From: Aulostomus chinensis
Lineage: Eukaryota; Chordata; Actinopteri; Syngnathiformes; Aulostomidae
Length of the DNA stretch: 64,000 nt
Assembly (NCBI GenBank): GCA_037954235.1
Contig: JBBMOA010000003.1
Location: forward strand, 7,969,953-8,033,952
Reading direction: 5' to 3'
The translations under genes were made by a program, and so were the position numbers. The notes below the pieces were generated by a model. It was not told the origin of the DNA. It was given only the letters and a program-made list of their open reading frames with translations, and searched no databases. Below, piece after piece: positions 32,006 to 42,096 of the stretch. Each line of letters begins with the position of its first letter. Position 1 is the stretch's first letter.

Positions 32006-33843
32006 GCGAGAGCAGGTTTACTGTAAATATGGAGATAAAATTAAATATGAAAAGGTGCAGAAGGTAAGAACTCACTAAGTCATTCAGTATAATTCCTCCA
32101 GCAGTTATTTTCAGATTTTATTTGCCCTATAGAAAAAGCCTTAAAAAAAACCCAAAACAAACAAATCAACTGGAAACTATTAATCCGGCAGGTTTATTTT
32201 ACTGCTGCTGAAAATGGATGGATGGCTAGAGAGCACTATCATCATTGTAAGTTCTGAAAACGACAAAATTTTAAGTCCTACTAACCTGTTGCACCCGTGC
32301 ACACCAATATTTCGACAGGTGGTTGTATTTTAAAACTTATGCTAGCTTTTTAGAGGTTAATGCGTGGTCAAATCAATCAACCTACATTTTTCATATTAGG
32401 TTCTTGAAAGGGCAAGTCAGACTTATTCCACCTGCAAGAAGAAAAAAATTGCAGAAGTACACGGCGCATGATCATAACCTACTGTTTTGCTCTAAAAAAG
32501 TTGTGACTACGTTATCATCAGTCCCATGTCCACTTTTAGAATTTTTTTTAAAAGTTAATAATTGTGCTTTTTACTTTGCCACATGTAGCTAGCCACAAGT
32601 ACACGAACAGTTACTAAAAGAAGGCTTCAATTTTTTATGCAAGATAAACATTCACCCCACTTCAACTAACTGTTATTTGGAGGATTTTTTTATGTATATA
32701 TTTGTAATGTTTCTTCCACCAGTCAAGGTTCTGCAGAAAGGCTGCAAAACTAAAGTCTGCTGTGAAAAACATTACTAAAATAAAAGCAGCCTAATTTTTG
32801 CTGCCACCATTAAAAAACATTTTTGGGAGATGAACCCTCTCTGTATTATGGTGTTATATGCATGAACTGTATTTGGCTTTAGGAGGTGTGCTTGTGATAG
32901 CTGAGTGACATGAACCCTTGTTGGCCCCTCTCAGGTAATCACCTGAGTACACAAAGCCAGCCCACTCCTCTGCCTCCATATCCACCCTGACAGACACATG
33001 GTGATGACACAGTTTCGCACCCTTTTTCATCACAGAGCTAAGAGTAGGTTTACTGCCGCCTAGGACATTTTGAATAACCAAATGGTTGTTGGCCAGGTGA
33101 GGCCATGTCTACTCTCTTGTACAATCAAAGGGAAGAAAGGAGATGATGAAAAGTTAATCATTTAATGAAAACCAGGTAAAGGCTTATTAACAGCTCAGCT
33201 CTGGATCCTGAATTTCTAGTGTCTGAGAGCTTTAAATGTACTACTTGTCTGTGACACATCATAGACAAGTTTGTCTTTGCTTTTTCTTTTCCAGTGGAAA
33301 GGACAAAATATTTTTTACTTGCATTCTTCGTAGTAATTATTTTGCTATTAGTAAACCAACAGGTTAATTGTCACAACAAACATGCTGTCAGCGATTCTGT
33401 GCATGAAACTAATGAATGAGTTGGCCTTGTATGAAAAGAGGGGTCCAAGTGGACTGTTTGTCCTCTGAGGGCTGATGTGGCTCAGGCCTGTCACCGTTCA
33501 GCAAACTGTTTCAGTGGCACGCTCCATGCTGAATAAAAGAGCAGAGGGTGGGGGCCATGAGGGCCAAGCAGTCCATTCATTAATCACTGAAGTAAACAGG
33601 CCATCCAGTGACACCTGGTGAGGTTAATGCACGAGACCTCCATGCAATTACCACTCCCCTCCCCGGCCTGTCCCACCAGCCACTCACATGAAAGGTTGTG
33701 ATTATAAAGGAAATGGGAATTAGCAGAAACATTTGAGAGAGGTAGTCTCCAGTCCACTGCTGGTAGTGAGGAGGGCTTACAAAAGAACAAGGAGGAGAAA
33801 AAAAAGCTTGGCTGATTGGAGTTTTCCCCAAGGGGGCATGAGG

Positions 33844-33846
<3 letters not shown>

Positions 33847-33880
<34 letters not shown>

Positions 33881-33890
33881 GGGGGGGGGT
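33847..33890. repeat. (GT)n microsatellite ending in a G-run
   Basis: About 16 GT units then a run of at least ten G. Confidence 0.95.
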
Positions 33891-35298
33891 CAGGCCCACA
33901 CCGAATTAGTAGTGTCTGTTATTTGAGACCAAAATAAAGCAGGAGCAGCAGTAAATGATTGCCCCAATGCTGGAGTGCCTTTCTGGGCTCTCTGTTGAAA
34001 TTACTGAGAGGCCACATTGCAATTAGTGGTTTGTTTCTTTTAGACTGAAATATGGCCATAATTCATAGCTTTCAACCCATTTCATTGAGAAGAGGTATTG
34101 GCTGGCCAAACTGAGGAGGTAATTGTAACACATGATATGGCAATTTGTTACCCCAACAGCTAGTACACAAAGTATTTACATGAACATGTATAATACAGAC
34201 TTGGAATAAAAGCCATTTGTTTCCAAATAGCATGTAATTTAAAACAGTCTCTTGGACTTATTACACAGATATTCATTAGAGAGGTATGAGCCATAGCACT
34301 CATTTTGCTTTAGACCTAGTCAGTGTCTTAAAAGTCAAAATGGGCAACAGGTAAAAGAGCAGAAGTGAATGTTATCCAGAACTTTGGAGCCGTCCATGTA
34401 TGCAGCTTTCTATTACAAAACAACTTGTGTTTACAATAGCAAGAATAAAACACGGTTGAATCATTCTGGATGTTTTTCTGCGAGCTGGCTCTTTTGTTTC
34501 CTGGAGATTAACAAACTAATCTTCTTGCAATGACTCATTACACTGTGTATGTAATAATTACTGTGTGAAGTAATGATCTAAATACAAGTGTTTCCACTCA
34601 TAATGAGCCTTTCATTTTCCAAATGTTGACCTGGCATAGCACTTGAGCCTTTTGCCAAAGTGGATGCAGAGCATTAAACCCCTTTAACCCTCCCCACTGT
34701 CAACATTTTGACGTCCCCAGTGAATGCAATTTTTTCACTTTCTTTAGGGGTTTGGGAAAAATGCACAAAGACAATTTGTATGAGACATTTATTCATTTAT
34801 AGTTATTCATGTATAAGTATTTCACATTTCCAGTATCTGCAGATTAACAGTGACAGAATGGTAGCCTGATCTTTCCATATTATAACAGACACCAATCATC
34901 CTTGACTCTACCAGCACCAGAGCAGCTAAGCACCTTAATAACACTTAATGATTTAATTATGTAGAAATCATGGAAAAAAAGTGATACAGGACTTACTGAT
35001 GTTGACATTTAGCAGAGCTGTACATTATATATACTGTGTATATGTAAGGTTGTGATGTTGTTGCGCTATATTGAAGCACACTTTTACTTTGAAGGACAGA
35101 ATTTTCTCTGTCATTTACTCTTTTTTCGTTCTTTTGAGTGTAATTAATGGTGTTGTAAATAATTGTGTGTTTAAAAATGTTCATTGTAAGGTTTAAAAAC
35201 GCAGATAGATGCTGGTGGGAAGGTTTGAGAAATTCAGGAAGTATGACACTTTTTATTTTGAAGCCGCATTTTTATATGTTTTGCAGGGGGGGGGGGGG

Positions 35299-35349
35299 TT
35301 GACTTCCTCTTGCTCGTGACTCTTCCCGGAGAGAGCAAGAGGAAGTCAA
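35299..35349. repeat. Perfect 17-bp inverted repeat (fold-back)
   Basis: TTGACTTCCTCTTGCTC (35299-35315) and GAGCAAGAGGAAGTCAA (35333-35349) are exact complements around a 17-nt loop. A G-run precedes the left arm and ACCC follows the right arm, which could extend the stem past a one-base bulge. Confidence 0.96.
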
Positions 35350-35498
35350 ACCCTGTATGAGAGACCTTTGAACATCTGTGAATATTTCCTCTCTATAGTA
35401 CAGAGAAAGAAAAGAGAATAAATCCAGTTGAGACCAGCCAAAGTGTGTGGTGTGTGTCTTCTCCATAATTCAACTCAAACACAACGCAGAGTTAGACC

Positions 35499-35499
<1 letters not shown>

Positions 35500-35550
<51 letters not shown>

Positions 35551-35583
35551 TGTGTATATATACTGTGTATATATATATATATA

Positions 35584-35633
<50 letters not shown>

Positions 35634-35640
35634 TGTATAT
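35500..35640. repeat. (TA)n microsatellite with TACTGTGTA interruptions
   Basis: About 140 bp of TA repeats broken three times by ACTGTG units. It is likely polymorphic and prone to assembly error. Confidence 0.95.
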
Positions 35641-35649
35641 ATCGCTCAT

Positions 35650-35873
35650 TTTTTACGGGTTGCGGGGGGGCTGGAGCCTATCCCAGCTGACATTGGGCGA
35701 GAGACAGACAGGGTACACCCTGGACAGGTTGTCAGTCTGTTGCAGGGCCATCAGGAGCATTAATGGGTTCAGTGTCTTGATCAAGGATACTGCGACATGG
35801 TAACTGAGGGAAGTGATGATCGAACCAGCAATGCTTCGGTCCCGAGACAGCCACTCTATCACTGCGCCATCTT
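35650..35873 (-). mobile_element. Variant SINE: common body, different tRNA-like head
   Basis: The left part (GGGGGGCTGGAGCCTATCCC, ACACCCTGGACAGGTT, TTGCAGGGCC) is the antisense 3' body of the common SINE. From about 35750 the rest is unrelated to the common head. Read on the minus strand, it is GGCGCAGTGATAGAGTGGCT, then GGTTCGATCATC, an A-box/B-box-like pair as in a tRNA. It continues with ATCAAGACACTGAACCCATT. The element therefore joins the shared 3' half to a second head type. Confidence 0.7.
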
Positions 35874-36217
35874 TACATCTATACATGTTTGTTTATTGTC
35901 AAGAAATTTAAGAGACTTAAATTTACATTAAAACGCTGTGACTGAGATGGCCATGTCAGCACAGGTTATGACCACTTTCTTTCAGCTCTATGATATATGC
36001 CATGTCTGAATACTGACTTAATGATTTAGCTTTTCATGTAGAGAAAGAGGAAGTCTACATTGTTGTGCATAAAATTTATTTGCTGCATTCAACCTATTCA
36101 CCAAGGAGCAGAAAGCAACTTCATATCTTTCTGTCAGTGTTTTGGTCAGGAGCACCAATAGGAATATTAACCAGAGACAGGAATGTTTACTATGCATACA
36201 CATTTACTTTGCATACA

Positions 36218-36297
36218 CGTAATATATATGTATATGTATGTATGTATATATATGTATGTGTATATATATATATACACACACATATATATACATACCC
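36218..36297. repeat. TA/TG/CA-rich microsatellite
   Basis: Mixed ATAT, GTAT and ACAC repeats. No other content. Confidence 0.85.
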
Positions 36298-36689
36298 AGT
36301 CTACGTTCTCGATGCAGATTGGGTACAGCCGTTAGAATTTGTCAGATGAGCCATTCAAAAGCATAAGTGGTGGAAATGCTAGCCAGATTAGCAATTATTT
36401 GCATTACTGAAGGACAAGAGCTCTTGCTCACTATATGGAATATCAATGTCCTCACAGAAATTTTGGCAAAGCTTTTCCTGCACACATCTGTCTGGCTCTT
36501 ACCCAGCTTTGATAAATGGAAAAAAAAAAAACCCTCAAGATCTTCAATAGACATGTTTGGCCTCATTCACATTTAAAATGCATGTGTTTTTGAGGCTGGA
36601 TAGCTGCTAAAAACATAGCAGTTAGTCCTGTCTTCTTTAACTGTACTCCGAATGTTGGGATCAGAAGTGGATTTGAGCTGTACCAAAAA

Positions 36690-37262
36690 TGGTTAGCACT
36701 GTCACCTCACAGCAAGAAGGTTCCTGGTTCGAGCCCCTGCTCAGGCACAGGGTCTGTCTGGAGTTTGCTTGTTCTCCCTGTCCCTGTGAGTTCTCTCTGT
36801 GTTCTCCGGCTTCCTCCCACAATCCATCCATCCATCCATCCATCCATTGTCGTCTTCCGCTTATTCCTTATTAGTAAGGGTCGCGGGGGGGCTGGCGCCT
36901 ATCCCAGCATCTACGGGCGAGAGGCGGGGTACACCCTGGACAGGTCTTCAGTCCATCGCAGGGCCAACATACAGAGACGAACAACCATTCACACTCACAT
37001 TCATACCTACGGTCAATTCAGAGAATCCAATCAGCCTAGTCCCCAAATTGCATGTCTTTGGACGGTGGGAGGAAGCCGGAGTACCCGCAGAGAACCCACA
37101 CAGGCACGGGGAGATGCAAACTCCACACCCGAGCCGGGACTCGAACCTGGAACCTTCTTGCTGTGAGGCCACAGTGCTAACCACTGCACCACGTGCAGCT
37201 CCTCCCACAATCCAAAGACATGCAAATGGACAATAGGCTAATTGGATACTCTAAATTGACTG
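36690..37262 (+). mobile_element. SINE split by a second, opposite SINE
   Basis: The outer sense copy runs 36690-36825 (TGGTTAGCACTGTCACC, GGTTCGAGCCC, then GGCTTCCTCCCACAATCC). It resumes at 37200-37262 (TCCTCCCACAATCC, AAAGACATGCAAATGG, CTCTAAATTGAC) and then stops, so its own 3' half is missing. The 14-bp TCCTCCCACAATCC is present on both sides of the insert as a target duplication. Confidence 0.93.
36826..37199 (-). mobile_element. Nested full-length SINE
   Basis: Antisense copy from (ATCC)n at left to GCACCACGTGCAGC at right, inserted in the middle of the older sense SINE with a perfect 14-bp duplication (36812-36825 and 37200-37213). Relative age within the family is therefore known at this spot. 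Confidence 0.95.
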
Positions 37263-37860
37263 TGTTGACTAAGTTCTTCCTTGCACAGAACATTCAGATG
37301 AAGGCCAAGTCCATGAATACCACTCCCAGCCAAATCGAAACAGAAGAAAAGGCAACGTGAACTTAGAAAGCTTGCCCCAGCACATACAGCCTGTGTGATT
37401 AGCACAACATGACCCATGTCATACTGTACTTCTCGCTAGAACATATTGTGGAAGGCTCGGTGATGTACAAATCACTTGTTAACTGTATCATTCACCCGGA
37501 TCCATAAAATGACTCATGGATCTGTAGTGCCCAATAAGCCTAGATCATTTGAGCCCAACCACATCTTATTGGTATTACCAATAAAAATAACAATTGGTAA
37601 CATCCACAAACCTCTTGCACCATTTAAAACCTAATACTCTAATAAAACACATACTCCTGTAAATGGAGAAAAAAGTTATGATACTTTCAGCAAGGAGTTG
37701 ATTTGTATAAAAGTCAACTGAAGGGTCTGGGTGAACCAACAACTACGTATCCTTGGTCCGCAAGTCACTCGAGTGAGTACCTCAGCTTTATGGTTCATAG
37801 CAGTTTCTGAGATTGTGAGATAAAAAAATCTGCAACAAAACACTGGATGTGTGGGTCACT
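37263..37860. other. Noncoding DNA, no gene seen
   Basis: No gene or element recognised. Confidence 0.4.
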
Positions 37861-38300
37861 TGAGTCACTTAATTGATTTATTGTAAGTAATTAGTTAGAT
37901 TAGAAGTAACATTACTAGTTACTTAATAGTTACTTATTTGAGGCAAGTGAATGGTGGAAATAGGTACCATCTCTTCCATAATAATCCCCATGATGAGCTT
38001 CATCAGACCATACCTACTTACAGCTGATGTTGGACAGTAGAAATCCAGCTTGGGTTGTTTTGCTAGAGGACATTCACTGGCACTGGCTTGGGACCCAACA
38101 GTAGAAATTAAGGTATTGCTGTCTGCGCCCAGTATTTTCTTGACAAATTTTGCCATGCTGTGCTGGCCTTGCAGATGCTTTAGTAATTTGGATGTAGAGT
38201 GTTTGGCATGTTGGTTCAACACAGTTAACAACAGCAAGAGTGATCTTCTCTTTTGCCGAGAGAAATTCAAAGTAATGACCCACTAATGACCACACAGGTT
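37861..38300 (-). pseudogene. hAT transposase N-terminal (BED-type) remnant
   Basis: The minus-strand frame 38270-37923 reads TSKLLKHLQGQHSMAKFVKK then ADSNTL, PLAKQPKLDF and LIMGIIMEEMVPISTIHLPQ. A BED-type zinc-finger half (LLKHLQxxH) followed by the PKLDF linker and EEMxPISTV-like segment is the N-terminal pattern of hAT transposases. An overlapping frame upstream (FEFLSAKEKI) continues it with a shift. The left flank (GTAAGTAATTAGTTAGATT, AGTTACTTAATAGTTACTT) resembles the subterminal repeats of the hAT element at 20525-21177. The catalytic and dimerisation parts are absent. Confidence 0.65.
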
Positions 38301-38600
38301 ATTGAAGAACACTTGTGCCCAGGTAGTGGCTCCAGTTAATTGAATGTGGTCATAATGAAGCAGTATGACACAGAAATATTGTTAAAAATGCAAACATAGA
38401 AAAACAGATTAAAAAAGCAGAAAAAGTTTTAAAAAAAAACCTAAAAATAGAAAAAATATTTACAGTGTAGCATCAACTGATGTGAGACATTATAGAATAG
38501 CCTATGAAGAGTGTAAATGAAACATGGAGTATTAAGAATTAGTTTGTTTTCAAAAATTGAGCTCTGATGACAGCTATAAATGGACAGCAGTGGATGTAGC

Positions 38601-38937
38601 CGGCGGCACAGTGGTGCAGTGGTTAGCACTGTTGCTCAGGCACGGGATCTTTCTGTGTGGAGATGGCATGTTCTCGCCATGCCTACGTGGGTTCGCTTCT
38701 TCCCACTATCCAAAGACATGCAATTGGGGACTAGGCTAATTGGATACTAAATTGACTGCAGGGATGAGTGTGAATGGTTGTCTGTCTATATATGTTGGCC
38801 CTGCAATGGACTGGTGACCTGTCCAGGGTGTACCCGGCCTCTTGCCCGTAGCTGCTGGGATAGGCTCCAGCCCCTGCCCCCCCCCCCCCCCCCCGCGACC
38901 GTTAACAGGAATAAGCAGAAGAAAATGGATGGATGGA
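38601..38937 (+). mobile_element. SINE lacking the B box, with target duplication
   Basis: It starts CGGCGGCACAGTGGTGCAGT and reaches GTTAGCACTGTTGC, then jumps to CAGGCACGGGATC, so the segment with the B box is deleted. The rest is complete through an 18-C run (38877-38894) to the GGATGGATG tail. TGGATGTAGC (left) and TGGATGTGGC (right) form a 10-bp duplication with one mismatch. Confidence 0.9.
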
Positions 38938-38943
38938 TGTGGC

Positions 38944-41523
38944 CTTGTAGCTTTTCTTCCTTTTGAGCAAAAAAATGCCTTTTCTACCTTTTCTCAGGCC
39001 AGAGGCCAATTGCTTTCTGTAGCTGACAAAGGGAAAAACACAACATACTATACTTTCCAAAGGTCGGTTCTTTGTCCAAATGACTCATTGTATTTACTTG
39101 ACAAAGCTTCCCTAGGTACAAGAGCATGAGAACAACTGTAACCTGTAAGTAAACTAAGGTAATATTTAATTGCAGTAATGATCTTTGTCCATTCACTTTG
39201 GTTGTCTGGGAAATTACGGCAATGCTTTTTCCTGCTAAACTCCAGCTGTGTTTTGTGGCCTAAAAAACTCCTCATCGGACCTGCCATTGACATGATAGTG
39301 TGTGGGCATTATGGCTGATTTTTTTTATTTTTTGGGGAACTCTCCTTACAAGTATCATTTAGCTAATTTTAACTTGAGCCATTTTTCCTGTGTGGTTGGA
39401 AATGATAGCAAGCAAGATCTTTAACTTTGCTCATATAATGAGCGAGAACATTCTGATCACAATTCTTAATACATAACTGGCTGTACCTTATATGGATGTA
39501 AATGTGGAAGAACATGCAGCAAAGGTCCTATGCTGTGCTCTTTATGCTGCAGTTTACTGTTTTCAAATATAGGATGTTAAAAACATCAGATGACTTAAAA
39601 TAAAATACAATTACTTAATGTTCTTGTTAATTCTTGTCCTGAGAATTCTTGGAATAGCATTTATAGATAGACATGAGATGAAATATGGATTTTGTAATGT
39701 GTGTTCTATAGAAATTTGGACTTTGAACCTGAATATTTTAAAAATGTGTGCATTAATGGCTGTTTTGAACATATTTAATCAGACCTGTACAAAAGCCTTT
39801 TCAAATGACCTAAACCTAAGTTTCTGCAGAAAAAAAAATTGGAAAATTCATCTTCACTGTAGACCAATTAATGCTTTAGTTCCAAACACTCCCATGGTTT
39901 CTTCAGCACTAAAGTTGCTCTTGGCCCTGTTGGCCAGCAAAATAAACTTGGAGGAATTCCCCTGGTAAAGTGAAAAGTTATGAGTTGGGGAAACAGTGGC
40001 AGGAGGGCAGAGGCCTCTGGTTCTTATACGTGGTGGGAAAAAAGATACAGCTTTTTAGAGCTCATAGACTCAGTTATTGTATTAATGATATGCAAAATGT
40101 TTTTGGTAGCTTCCGAGAGAGTCAAAGTCATGTTTTATAGGATAGATTTGCTCTTGTGTTCTAAGAACTGATGATGCTTTTTTAAACAAAAAAAAGTCAC
40201 AACATGAGTGACTTTTGTATCACAAAGATTTTTCTGACTTCCATGACTACACAACAGAAACAGGTTATGTGCTCCCATCCTATTGCCTTTATGCATTGGG
40301 ATGCATTGCATTCAATCTTAACTCACAACATCTCAGAATACTACAGGCACTTGAAGTTTCATTGATTCTATTTCAATATTTCCCTGGGATTTTTAAGATG
40401 GTAAGACAATAAGAAAACACAAGTTTCAAAGGCAACAGTTTATACAAGAAAAATGTTAGCACAAAAAGTACATTGTCCTTGTAGTTAAAATGTTTTGAAA
40501 TAATCGAACTTGAAGATGGATGAAATGGCTTTTAACGAGTCGGAATGAAGAAGTGCAGATACCGTGATGAAATATGTCTTGTATACAAAAAAGATTTTAT
40601 AACTATCGTTGAGACAAAGCCATCAGCACAGTGCACTTTTCCACTGAGAGCCTAATGTAAATTCCTTCTCAGTGTTTATGATTTCCACAGCAGGTGATTC
40701 ACTCAATCATAGAGAGATCTCCAGTTTCCACAGACCCTGGACTAAGTCTTGAATTACATGTAGCATCAGAAGGACACAGTACAGGCTACACACGTCTTTC
40801 TTGGATTGTGGAAATCAAAACTTGCAGCTGTGATCTTCATTTAATTTTACTTCAGCACAACTTCATTTTGTAAAAATTATTAAAACAGTTATGCAGCTGG
40901 CTGGCTTGTGCACAGGCTTGTTCAGTGACCTAACAAAAGTTTCTGCATCAATAATCGTCAATTTTCCATGTAAGGAAAGGGTCTTCAGTGCAGGCTGGAG
41001 GCTGCCACATGTAATCAGAGGAGATCTTAAACTCTCCAGAAGAACTTGATAGACTCTTACCAATCCCAGATGGGATTACTCTTACCCTCAATATGGCACA
41101 TGGATGTCAGGCATTACCTCAGACACTCAGTAACATGAAAAAAAAACAAAAACAAAAAAAACCATGAACAAACATACTCTTAACTATGCTATAGAAATAA
41201 TCACACAGGTTGGATCTTAGGATGTAGACCATTCACCCACACTTTGTGTTCATGAGATGAGTAGTTTGTCTTGTATTACTGTTGCATTTTACTACTTTAC
41301 AGCATGCAGTTTTTTTCCCCTGACATAGTCATCTTATCTGTGATAAAGAATAATGAAATAGGTATGACACTTAAACACAGCCAATTGCTGCTCTTGATGC
41401 ACACTCTACACATTTTATGCATATGTACATATGTGTGTGAGAGAAAGAAAAGGGGTTTAAAGTGTTGTGAGTGGTTGATAAGTAGGAAAACTCAGCTGAC
41501 CATGTATGTTTATATGTCGGAGC
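38944..41523. other. Noncoding DNA, no gene seen
   Basis: AT-rich sequence without supported genes or clear elements. Frames such as 39618-39968 show no domain signal. Confidence 0.45.
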
Positions 41524-42096
41524 GACACGGTGGTGCAGTGGTTAACACTGTCGCCTCATAGCAAGAAGGTACGAGCCCCTGCTCGGGCATGGGATCTTTC
41601 TGTGTGGAGTTTGCATGTTCTCCCTGTGCCTGCGTGGGTTCTCTCCGGGTACTCCTGCTTCCTCCCACAGTCCAAAGACATGCAAATGGGGACTAGGCTA
41701 ATTGAATACTCTAAACCAGGGGTCTCACACTGATCCAGTAAAGGGCCGTGTGGCTGCAGGTTTTCATTCCAACCAAGCAAAAGCAACACCTGATCCAACC
41801 AATGAGCTGTGTGGACACAGCTTGATTGATTTAAGTAGAATCAGGTGTTGCATTTGTTCGGTTGGAATGAAAACCTGCAGCCACACAGCCCTTTACTGGA
41901 TCAGTTTGAGACCCCTACTAAACTGACCGAAGGCATGGATATGAGTGTCAATAGTTGTCTGTCGATATGTGTTGGCCCTGCGATGGACTGGCAACCCATC
42001 CAGGGTGTATCCCGCCTCACGCCCGAAAGCTGCTGGGATAGGCTCCAGCCCACCCATGATCCTTGACATGATAAGCAGAAGAAAATGGATGGATGG
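41524..42096 (+). mobile_element. SINE interrupted by a palindromic hAT MITE
   Basis: The sense SINE runs from ACACGGTGGTGCAGTGGTT (41525) to ATACTCTAAAC (41716). It continues from CTAAACTGACCGAAGG (41918) to AAAATGGATGGATGG (42096). The inserted segment is annotated separately. All SINE blocks are present apart from a small gap around the B box. Confidence 0.92.
41717..41917. mobile_element. 201-bp palindromic hAT-like MITE
   Basis: The ends CAGGGGTCTCACACTGATCC and GGATCAGTTTGAGACCCCTA are inverted repeats. Inversion continues far inward (AAGGGCCGTGTGGCTGCAGG against CCTGCAGCCACACAGCCCTT, TTTTCATTCCAACC against GGTTGGAATGAAA), so most of the element folds on itself. CTCTAAAC to the left and CTAAAC to the right suggest a damaged 8-bp duplication. 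CAGGGGTCTC-type ends fit hAT. Confidence 0.85.

Larger units (their letters stand above)
30554..35289. other. Noncoding DNA with hairpins, no gene seen
   Basis: No supported gene. It contains the module at 31894-31933, a perfect 17-bp hairpin at 31959-32005, a GT array at 33847-33890, and a compositionally richer unique block at about 33410-33830 that looks like possible regulatory sequence. The rest is AT-rich. Confidence 0.5.

Noticed and set aside
33233..33272. Short hairpin CTTGTCTGTG...ATAGACAAG as a microRNA
   Set aside because: The stem is about nine base pairs with a mismatch, far below precursor length.
36765..37236. Frames of 133-145 codons
   Set aside because: They are translations across the nested SINEs. 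Equivalent frames appear in every SINE copy.
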